In this document: positions 54,901-64,000 of the stretch, piece by piece
How positions within the stretch are numbered: position 1 is the first letter of the stretch
Layout of the letters: each line of letters starts with the position of its first letter
From: Cheiracanthium punctorium
Taxonomy: Eukaryota; Arthropoda; Arachnida; Araneae; Cheiracanthiidae
Direction of reading: 5' to 3'
Assembly (NCBI GenBank): GCA_038373885.1
Contig: JAWZYV010002500.1
Location: 620,001-684,000, forward strand
Length of the DNA: 64,000 nt
Notes under the pieces: generated by a model
Told to the model about the DNA's origin: nothing
Seen by the model: only the letters and a program-made list of their open reading frames with translations
Database searches by the model: none
Program-made: the position numbers and the translations under genes

Positions 54901-57900
54901 TTTGGAGTTCCCCTGTTAGCTTTTGGTTAATCATTTTAAATTAAATAATATTTTGAAAAATATTATAAGAATAATCAAATATCTGCTTAGTTTTGTTCAG
55001 CCTTCTAACAAAATGGTAGTTTTATTTATATAACTGTTACTACCACACAGAAATTCTTTTAGATTATATAGGTTTTCATTTTTTATTAATGAACAGATTA
55101 CTAACGTATGTCTAAAAACGTACACAAAGTCCACTGTTACTTCAACACGTTTTTATGTAACTGTTTTATTTTAGATTTACAGTAACTACAAACTTACTTC
55201 GACTGCTATTCATTACATAGCAAACGTGAGTTTTCTTTTACATAGTTGAAGATAGTTTATGCAATTCGGTGTACATACATTAGTACAAATAAACAATATT
55301 AAAGCATGCTTATCAAACTTAAAAATGAATTCTTAAACCTTTGTATCTCAAAAACTTATTTTTTTCACTGCAATGTGCAGAAAGAGATTATAAACTTTCC
55401 GAAATTTTTATTTTCCATTTTAGAAATTCATGTAGAATGTATTGAGCAAAATTTTTTTATTGTAGATATCAATAAAACGGTTATTTTTATTTTTGTATTG
55501 CTTGAAAATATATCTGAAGTATACCAGAATGTTACCGTAGTGTTTGTGAACAGTTTAAGCAGAGAATGTTATAAAAAATATTTAATAATTTTGTAAGGTT
55601 GACCTGAAAAAAAAAACACTGTAAGTGCTGCAATAACCAGTAGTGCTACTGATAATAGACAAAATATAATTTTGTGTTACACTATCAATTGAATATCACA
55701 AACTTTTCAGATTTTTAAAATTTATTTTGTATTCACATTGTTCTAGATAAAGAACAGTCTTTCAAATATTTTTAATACACACACATAAATATGCTTAATA
55801 CATTCATTTATACAGCTTTAATTAGTATGCTGAAGACCTGCAACACTCTGATACAAAGGGTTAAGCTAAAAAACTAGTGACAGCATAAGTTTTATTATTC
55901 ATCAATTAAACATAATTTTTATTTAAACAAAAAGACTCCATTAAAGTATGTTTGCAGTGCTATTTCGAAAATAACAATCAATATCTAATAACCATTCATC
56001 CAAGTACTTATCTGTCTCTATTAGATTATCCGAACAAATCGGCATAGTACTCAATGCATCTTTTATGCTCTGCTATTTCGCTGACTATCAGCTGTACGAT
56101 GGTCATTACGGCAACTTTACTGTGTACACAAAGGTTGCATATCAGCTCATTATGCGTTTAAACCTAATTGGTATGCACATAAAGGAACGCAGCTCAAATT
56201 TACGGCAAGCAACTAGCACCTGAATGGAAACAAACAGGCTAAGTATTTGCAAGCATAATGCGGAGTAGACTGTTTTGCTGAATTAATTCGAAGTGCCAGT
56301 ATACAGTACTCATTCATGCAAATGTTTTGATTTCCTCTCATAGGAAATTTCAACTTAGTATACAAGTAATCTTAAAATTCTCCCAGCATTCTGTTTTGCA
56401 GCGGAATTAGATCTTAGTAATTCCTTTGGTTGTCTCTTGAGACACTTGAAGTGTGGCAATAATCTGCAAAAATTCCAAATAAACTATCGAGTGATAATGA
56501 CCATATTAATTAGCGACAGTATTAATAAAATATTGTAAAATTGTATTATAATCAATCTTATACAGAGATTGCATTCTAGGAATTCCAAAAGGTAAAGGAA
56601 GTAAAAAAATGACTAGCAATCAATCTTTCCTATTTCAAATGCAAGGTCAAAAAGAAACTAATATACTGTGATTACTTTTCCTATCATTTTAAATTAAAAT
56701 TTTTGTTAATAAAATATTTTTAAATTCATATTAATAATATATCACTTAAACTCTCTAGGAAGAACAAAACATAAATTAAATTTTTTAGCTCATGCTTAGG
56801 AAAATATCTGATCATTCTCTGCATTTTTATATATTTAATTAACGTAATTTTACTGAATCAAAACAAACGTGAATCAAAAACAAAATGAGTATAACGTCTT
56901 TCTGTGTAATGCGAGAATTCTTCCGTTTACATTTTTCCGCATTAGTTTTATTTTAATCGACAAATAAAAAATATCATTTATATATTTTATTAGGTGTTAC
57001 AGGCATTTTAATTTGTCAAGCAAAAAATAACTCATTAAAAATACATTTTAATTCATTTACGAATTTTCTGTAGTACATGTTAATGCAAATTAAATATTGA
57101 TAAATTAAAGCATATTTTAATAAAATCACAAAAATGTTTCTATCGACTCGCTTGAAATAGCTACTCACTGAATTAAAATTATTTTTTCTTTTTCTTAATG
57201 ATATGATACTTTAATATACGTATAGCAAGTTCAGTATAGGTCACGGAATTTCGTAGGAGAATTGAAAAATAAATTAAAATTCTGAAACTTCAAGATAATT
57301 ATGATTTCATCAAATATTTTCTGTGGTATATTTCCACTGAATTTAAATTTTTACGAATAGTTACATTATTATTAAAGAACAGAATATTTTCCAATATGTT
57401 CTATACTCTTGACTAATAAACGTGAAATAATAAAATCAATTCTATGTGATTGAAGTAAATTGAAATAAATGATTTTTTACTAAGCACTTGAATGCTATTA
57501 AGTTCATGATATTTATCAACGGCGAATAACATTTAAAAGAAAAATAAATAGCATTGTGGTAGTGAAATGCAAAAATTCGCCAAGACTGGGCACTTTTGGT
57601 AATTTATCGCCATATTTAGCCCCAAAAAAGAGTCGTCAAAACTGAACACAGCTTAGAGATATCTTCTATATTTGGCGAAAGTTGCCAAATCGCACTCTTT
57701 TTAATAAATGTGAAGTATAGTTGGGCTAAGTGTGACAAATGTTGTAAAACAGTTTAGTAGGCGATTTAAATATAAATTTTACTTTTAAAGAAGTATTTTT
57801 AAAAAAGGAAGACGGAACTCTCATGGATTATGGTACACTTTCTAACGTTTTGTAAGAAGGAAGACAAATAAGCGCGAACATGGATAATTATGCACTTTTA

Positions 57901-58006
57901 TACTTGATGAAACAAGAAGACAAATATAGCAGGCTGATGGTTAATGATGCAATTTTCAATGTAATGAAGCAAAGTCCGGTACATGGATTATCATACGCTC
58001 TTAATA
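51960..58006. other. 6 kb AT-rich, no recognisable gene
   Basis: No frame in this stretch shows a domain. Small structures are the palindrome TACAGGATATT/AATATCCTGTA (54607-54632) and a TTCGATCCCATACC string near 53380 that resembles a B box without an A box. CGCCAA/TTGGCGA strings lie at 57580-57690. A segment at 56010-56340 is weakly similar to 61820-62080. Confidence 0.5.
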
Positions 58007-58008
58007 TA

Positions 58009-60364
58009 CAGGGTGTCCAGCCTTAATGTGACCCAATAGCTAATTCCCGAACCGTTCGGTTTAGATATGCACTTCCAATTTGAAAAATGTTTTTAAAATG
58101 GTAAAGAATGTTTTTACGTGCTTTTCGAACCAAAAAACCCATTTACAAAAAAATTACAAAAATTAAATTTTTATACGGTCCCCAGGGCCTATCACTTTTA
58201 TTTAGGAAAAGATGCAGTACACAAAAACAAAGAAAACACAAAAAATTTCATTTTATTACGATAAAAATTGACCAAGTTATGGAACTTTGAAAATCACTCA
58301 TTTCATCCATTTTCTCGGCCAATTTCACGAAGCTAGTAAGGGACCGTCTCCAAAATGAAATTAATTGGAACTCTGCCAGAAAACTTTCGCTCTTGCACGT
58401 CACTCTTATGTAAATCGTTTTTAAATTTAAAAGCACATACATTACGTTAATATTACAATAATTGAGTACTTAAGAAATAAAATTTATTCTGTGTACGGGT
58501 AAAACATAGATAAAATAAAATATTTTGGACGAAGAAAACTTTTCAATAGCAGTTCCAAAAAAATAGACTTATTTGCCTGCGGCTTCAGACTGATTTGCTG
58601 CGGTACTGATCATGGCGAACGTTAAAAATATGTTGTGTAGTCGCTTGCAATTGTATATATACTGTCGTATTATAATATTACGAATTCTAGTACGGGAGAA
58701 CGAGATGTATACAAATGAAGAATACTGCGAAATGGCACTGTTGTATGGGCAGTGTAATCGAAATAAGAGAGAGGCGGCAAGACTTTATGCCATTAAATTT
58801 CCCAGTCGACATCTTATTGTACAATTGCCCGTGCTGTTCAACGCTTGTATAGAACTAGGAGTTGTCATAGACGTATTCCCTTGTCTCGTGCCACACCTTC
58901 AACCTTGCGGATACCCGCTGAGGATGTTCTAGGATATGCCCTGGCTCATCCTGAAAGTAGTGTCCAGGATATTGGCAAGGCTTGTTCCTACTCAAAATCG
59001 ACGGTGTGGAACATATTACATACGTACGGTGCATATCCTTACCGTCCAGTCCTGGCGCAGGAACTAATGCCTGGAGACCAGAAGCGTCGTTTTGATTTTT
59101 GCAATTTCGTGTTAAACACACTGGATAAAAATCCAGATTTTTTGAATGAAGTTTTGTGGTCGTATGAATGCCAGTTCTCGAGGCAAGGCACTATTAATAA
59201 ACAGAATACGCATTATTGGTCCCTCGAAAATCCACATCTAATACGACCGAATCGCCACCAAGTGCGTTGGTCGGTGAATGTGTGGTGCGGAATATGGAAG
59301 AGCACCTTAATTGGCCCAATTTTTTTCGATGGACCTTTAACATCAGTATCATACACAGAAATTTTATCTGGACCGTTAGCCGATTTTTTAGAAGATGAAG
59401 TTTCCTGACGGGATTTGTCACGCATGTGGTACCAGCATGATGGTGCACCCGCACACAAATCTGCGCAACCATGTACATTTTTGGCGCAGACATTTGACAC
59501 TCGAATAATCGGCTACGGAGGTCAATAGGAGTGGCCCCGCGATCTCCCGACCTAAGTCCTCTGGATTTCTTTCTCTGGGGCTTCCTGAAAAGCAACGTGT
59601 ACGAACGTGAATCTAGGAGTAAATCTGATTTACTCAATCGAATCAGCATTTCATGCAGGTCTGTGACACCAACTATGTTGCAGAAGCTACAGGCGGAGTT
59701 TCTGACGCGGGTTCGATACTGCATTTCTGCGGAAGGCAGTCATTTTGAACATTATTTAAGTTGACTTGGTCATTCTGATATAATAAAGCACCTGATTCAT
59801 GATTGGCGCATCATTCCACATTATGCTATAATTTGAACGACAAATCCTGTATTCCTTTGCTGATATTTGTTAAAACAAGCTGTTTTAAACTTTTCGGTAC
59901 AAGTTGTATTTCCTTAATTTAACTTTTATTTTTTGCCATACAGCAATAAAAATTGTCAAGCTATGATGTTTATGTTTTAATATTAATGATTTTTTTTTTT
60001 TTTTTTGCTCTTTCTGTAGATAGCGAATTAGTGTTCTCTAAAGTCCATTTATATACGACCCCCTTTTCTGAGCTTCAACTTTATGTAGGCATAACTCGGT
60101 CAGTTTTTATCGTAATAAAATGAAACTTTTTGTGTTTACTTTGTTTTTGTGTACCGCATCTTTTCCCAAATATAAATGATAAGACCTGGGGACCATATAA
60201 AAATTTAATTTTTGTAATTTTTTTCTAAATGGTTTTTTTTGGTTCGAAAAGCACGTAAAAACATTCTTTACCTTTTTTAAAAATATTTTTGAAATTGGAA
60301 GTGCATATCTAAACCGAACGGTTCGGCAATTAGCTATTGGGTCACATTAAGGCTGGACACCCTG
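58009..60364 (+). mobile_element. mariner-like element (DUF4817-type), nearly full length
   Basis: Both ends read inward CAGGGTGTCCAGCCTTAATG and are flanked by TA (58007-58008 and 60365-60366). The TIRs are about 273-275 bases (58009-58281 and 60090-60364) and highly similar over their whole length. The single gene between them is the transposase at 58705-59764. The full structure with TA duplications identifies a Tc1/mariner-superfamily insertion. The copy is inactive because the transposase is broken. Confidence 0.95.
58705..59764 (+). pseudogene. mariner-like transposase, inactivated
   Basis: Start at ATG 58705: MYTNEEYCEMALLYGQCNR, then REAARLYAIKFPSRH, is the DUF4817 helix-turn-helix that opens this group. 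A frameshift near 58840 moves to RIPAEDVLGYALAHPESSVQ, IGKACSYSKSTVWNILH, QKRRFDFCNFVL and LNEVLWSYECQF. WSYECQF replaces the usual W-x-DE-x-F, so the first catalytic aspartate is lost. Next come QNTHYWSLENPH and VNVWCGIW, then a stop at 59406. Shifted frames then give WYQHDGAPAHKSAQ (second acidic site) and VAPRSPDLSPLDFFLWGFL (third), ending HFEHYLS at TGA 59762. Three frame breaks and the Asp loss make it non-functional. Confidence 0.92.
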
Positions 60365-61240
60365 TATAGCACTTTAGTGTGAAAGTGAAATATAAAAATG
60401 TTTCAGATTTTTTTTAAAGATTTTTTGGTCAATTACTTTAAAATATTGTTTCGTTAAGCAGTAGCAATCAAGCCGTCGTCGGACTTTTAGCCGTCAAACA
60501 CGGCAGATTTTACCAGTTGTCTTCTGATTTGTTTTAACTCGTAGCCTATAAATCAACAAAAATAATTTTTTTCATATTAATTCGTAAACAGACGCGCTGG
60601 GTTAAATCTCACCCCAGCGACATTTTTTCTTCTTAAAATGAAAGAATTTTTGTGAGAATAAGTTTGCTCCGTCTTCTACCTTTCAAGGTCAAGGTCTAGT
60701 TGGGTGGCTGAAGAAATTTTGTTTCTTTGTTAGCGGGAAGGGAAGAAAATTCCACTTTGGGATTAAATACTCCCGCGCGACTAACAACGTAACGTAAACT
60801 AAGTATAACCTAATTATAAATGGACGCACTACTGGTATGTATTGACAAAAGGCTATTAAATGAAATTAATATCATATTAATAAAGTAATTAGTGTTTTTA
60901 GGTTTAAAGCATATCCTATGAAATTTTCTTCTCGGAAAGTCTGATATTTAAAGGAACTGCTAGAAAATCTCTAAATAAATATGAAAAGCACGATTTGCTC
61001 CCTTGAAACGTAATAGAACTGATGTATTTTACGTTATAAGTCCACAAATTTGTTTTTCAAACGCTTTTAGTCAAAAATATAAAGAAGACAAAATGGGGTA
61101 AGATTTACCCCATGCGAGTGCTTAAGTTACAAAAGTAGATGCACCTACTTACGGGTTAATAATACAGCACAATCCTAGTATTTTCTGAATACATTCCAAC
61201 TAATAATCAGTACATTCATATAGCACAGTGGCGTCGGAAC
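60365..61240. other. AT-rich; possible MITE at 60597-61120
   Basis: GGGTTAAATCTCACCCCA near 60598 and GGGGTAAGATTTACCCCA near 61095 form a loose inverted pair, which could be the ends of a MITE of about 520 bp. Nothing else is recognised. Confidence 0.35.
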
Positions 61241-61249
61241 GCATGCTAG

Positions 61250-61490
61250 TCACACTGTGACTTTGTGGCTTTATGTGACATCCAGCATATGTAAGTCGCA
61301 GAAGAACGACTGACAAATGGCTACATGTGACAGTTCTTGTGCCATCACATGTTGAGCATTAAGAACGTTATTGTTAACAGCATGGATGTACCTGCAGCGT
61401 CACGTGCTTGTAACATAAAGACGACATATCGTAACTAATTATCAATTACCTTGCGACGTCACTGTGAAACTTCACATACAAACACAACGA
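61250..61490. repeat. TGTGA/TCACA-rich repeat, copy A
   Basis: CACACTGTGACTTTGTGGC (61251 on), then TATGTGACAT, a CATGGATGT segment, AGACGACAT, TTGCGACGTCACTGTGAAAC and TTCACAT follow in order. The same order recurs at 62568-62810. The sequence is dense in TGTGA/TCACA palindromic halves. Confidence 0.65.
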
Positions 61491-61622
61491 ATGCAGGCCT
61501 GGATAGGCCTTCTGGGAAATCAAGGGGTTTCCTGATGGGCCAATATGTTTCACACTTATAGGTATATTGTGCTTGTAAATTTAATCAGAAAAAATATGTG
61601 AGTATGACGCATTAACATATAT

Positions 61623-61680
61623 CAGCGGTTCCCAACCTTTTTTTTCCCTCCGAACCCATTCTAAAATCCGAAAGAATATA
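61623..61680 (+). mobile_element. fragment of an hAT-type terminus
   Basis: CAGCGGTTCCCAACCTTTTTT matches hAT MITE ends. The partner end is not found nearby. Confidence 0.45.
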
Positions 61681-61689
61681 GAGAACCCC

Positions 61690-62560
61690 TTGTGCAGCCA
61701 TTGTATGCTAGCATATTTTTTTTTCATGAACCCATTATACCCTTACTTGCGATGTGACGTCATTGGCGACGCTGAGAACATGATTGCTTTATGTGCAGTT
61801 TAGTGAGATATATCCTATATGTCAATTAAGGCATCTACAAGTAGTCTTGCAAACAAACACATATATTTTATGCTATCTAATTTTCCTCACTATCAGCTTT
61901 GCAAGTCATTACCGTTGCTTCTCTCGATTTATGAAAGTGTGTATAAATCTCATTACCCAAAAGTATCTTCGTTAAGCACACAGACCCCAGTTGAAATTTA
62001 CTGGAAGCATGAACAGGAACGAACATAACTATATAGTATTTGCAAACATAATTCATAATGAAGTGTTCCTCAAATTAACTCAAAATATACAATATTTATT
62101 AATACCCACTGTGCTGAGTTTACCTGATCGTAAATACTATGTTCACGTATAGAATTAGCATTGTATGGATATTCTAAATTGCAATTAAAAATAATACCCG
62201 GAATTCTATTGTGTTGTTAAATTTCTCTTAAGGATTGTAAACTGAAATGGTGAATATTACACATACGCTTGAGGTTCATTGGCTAAAGATATAAAACAGC
62301 TTATACACGTATTTAAGCTTTAGTTTAGAACTTTATACACTTTGAAAATGGGCTTTTGTGAAAATTTAAAGTAAGACTAGAAATTTCAACATTTAAAGTT
62401 TGGCATATTACAGGAAAATAGAGTCGTGCGAATATTTAAAAAATTCTACAACTTTAATTTCAATTAAGTGTTTAACGGTGTCATTAATCCTTGTATTTAA
62501 TGTATATAAAAGGTAGTTATTAAAAATTTTTACCTATATAGCATTGTGATATCGCAAAAT
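61690..62560. other. AT-rich, no recognisable gene
   Basis: Frames at 61784-62028 have no domain. Part of this stretch (61820-62080) is weakly similar to 56010-56340. Confidence 0.4.
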
Positions 62561-62567
62561 GTGTTCA

Positions 62568-62810
62568 TTCCGGTTACACTGTGACTTTGTGGCGTATTAA
62601 CCGTTATGTGATTGCCATGGAGAGGTTATGGCAACAAAAAATGCGGTTGCATGTGACATTTTGTGGGAAGTCACATGGTACCATTGCATCGTACATGGAT
62701 GTCACTTAGTGAAAAATTACACTACAAAATCACATGTTTGTCACACAGAGACGTCACATTCAGATTAACTATAAATTACACTGCGAAGTCACTCTGAAAA
62801 GTCACATGTT
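62568..62810. repeat. TGTGA/TCACA-rich repeat, copy B
   Basis: TTACACTGTGACTTTGTGGC, CATGTGACATTTTGTGGGAA, GTACATGGATGTCAC, AGAGACGTCACATTC, ACTGCGAAGTCACTCTG and AAAAGTCACATG parallel copy A. The frame at 62734-62949 partly overlaps it and is not a gene. Confidence 0.65.
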
Positions 62811-62814
62811 TAAG

Positions 62815-63697
62815 AGGAAGGAACATCATGGTAGACGTATATTTATAACACATTCAATATGTTATGAGCGAGATATAACGTCGTCAAAAGGTGTATATTT
62901 AGGGATAGCCCATTTAACCTACCATAAATATCTTTCGCTTTGCAAGTAAATTTCGTTCGATGTTTTTGTTCCTTTATAATTAATCCTTACATGCATGAAA
63001 TTTTTTATCGTTCTCACGATAAGCACGAGCCTAAGCTAAATTTTCAATATCAGTTGACCAAAAACACCCAGTTAGAAAGAAGTGTGTGAAACTTTTATTA
63101 CTTAATATATGAATCGTGTGTTATTAAAAACTATATTTTATATGGGATATTGAATTAAGAAATTCGGTTTCGACTCCAATCAGGCACTGACAAATACGAT
63201 GCACATATGTATCGCTATACATTTAAGGATTAGAATTATTGGGAAAGCTTTATTCTGCGATGTCGAATATAAAAAACTCTCTCTTTTACGTGTTTCTTTT
63301 ATCATCCAATTCGTTGATTTAAAAAATGTGCTGTTTTCTATCAAAACATTTTGCTTTACCACATCTTGGATTCTTTTGCGACGCTATAATTCAATTATAT
63401 AAAATGGTTATATTTTTTGCATATGGCATAATTAAAAGAGAACTATATAACATACATTATAGTGCAAATTTCTTTTAATGTATTTTGTTTTCTTCTAAAG
63501 AAAAATTTAGACACATTTTATACTAAGTATTATATAATGCATAATATTGTAGAGAGTCCCTAAATAACACTATCCAGTAACAATTTAAGTTTTAATTCAA
63601 AACTTTCTAAAGAAAATAAATGCTTGAAAAAATGAAAAGGCTTTAGAGGAATCATTAAACAAAATTAGCTAAGGCATGGTAATTTTCAAAATAGTTT

Positions 63698-63753
<56 letters not shown>

Positions 63754-64000
63754 AAAACAAAATTCATGTGTGCAATGTTTTAAAATTGTGGAGGGGGAGG
63801 AGTATTTTTCTCCAAATTTCTAGATATATTCCACTGATATGTAAAAAGTACATCGTGTTGGCAAGACATTTTTAAATATCCCTAAAGAACTTCACAATTT
63901 TCATTTTAATTAGTCTTTTGGAAACCTTGAAACGGTTATGACAATTTAGCATAATTAACACCCAAAATTCCCAATGTATTTATTATTCTTAACATAGGAG
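62815..64000. other. AT-rich, no recognisable gene
   Basis: Nothing supported except the (TA)n tract at 63701-63750. Confidence 0.45.
63701..63750. repeat. (TA)n microsatellite
   Basis: Pure TA dinucleotide tract of about 50 bases. Confidence 0.95.

Noticed and set aside
55306..55596. 96-codon AT-rich frame
   Set aside because: No recognisable motif, and the composition matches the surrounding AT-rich DNA.
59194..59724. 176-codon minus-strand frame
   Set aside because: It is the antisense of the mariner-like transposase.

Overview
The window is AT-rich, repeat-dominated animal DNA with no complete host gene that I can support. The repeat content points to an arthropod, most likely an arachnid such as a spider. 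It holds mariner-like elements whose transposase has a DUF4817-type helix-turn-helix, hAT, pogo, PIF/Harbinger-like and piggyBac-like DNA elements, Helitron-like elements with CTAG ends, tRNA-headed SINEs and long (TA)n tracts. The arachnid call is an inference from repeat style. No gene in the window fixes the taxon.

Layout. 0-6 kb: two foldback elements (902-1056, 1178-1740), a truncated minisatellite-bearing Helitron-like copy (2372-3231), a possible TATA promoter and first exon (3571-3735) and two SINEs, one with an exact 12-bp target duplication. 6-19.5 kb: six diverged tandem copies of a non-coding unit with a core of about 400 to 500 bp. The array is split by a Helitron (8703-9598), a decayed mariner-like element (10500-11749), a pogo/Tigger remnant (13010-13813), an LTR-like block (13906-14478) and a TIR element full of AAGCTTGA motifs (15001-16449). 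19.5-25.3 kb: a minus-strand non-LTR reverse transcriptase fossil, a Helitron 3' end, piggyBac-like and hAT elements, a solo LTR (23551-24445), a long hairpin and an hAT MITE. 25.7-31 kb: three copies of a second non-coding repeat and a second LTR-like block (29332-29808). 32-34.4 kb: a mariner fragment and an hAT element with a perfect 8-bp duplication and a TTF-type zinc-finger coding remnant. 36.1-37 kb: three near-identical 295-bp tandem units. 37.5-40.3 kb: a TIR element carrying a Helitron with a duplicated 5' end. 41-41.3 kb: a non-LTR C-terminus. 44-48.9 kb: a 4.9-kb TIR element with a decayed transposase-like gene, a nested Harbinger-like element and a nested 422-bp TIR insert. 48.9-50.6 kb: a full minisatellite-bearing Helitron-like element. 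58.0-60.4 kb: a mariner-like element with 270-bp TIRs and a broken transposase. The rest is AT-rich DNA with no recognisable feature.

Every coding remnant belongs to a transposon, and each is broken by frameshifts, stops, deletions or loss of a catalytic residue. Nothing in the window looks like an active gene or a working pathway. The parts least explained by known repeat families are the six-unit tandem array, the second three-copy array, the 295-bp triplet, and the transposase-like fossil inside TIRs with TA flanks.
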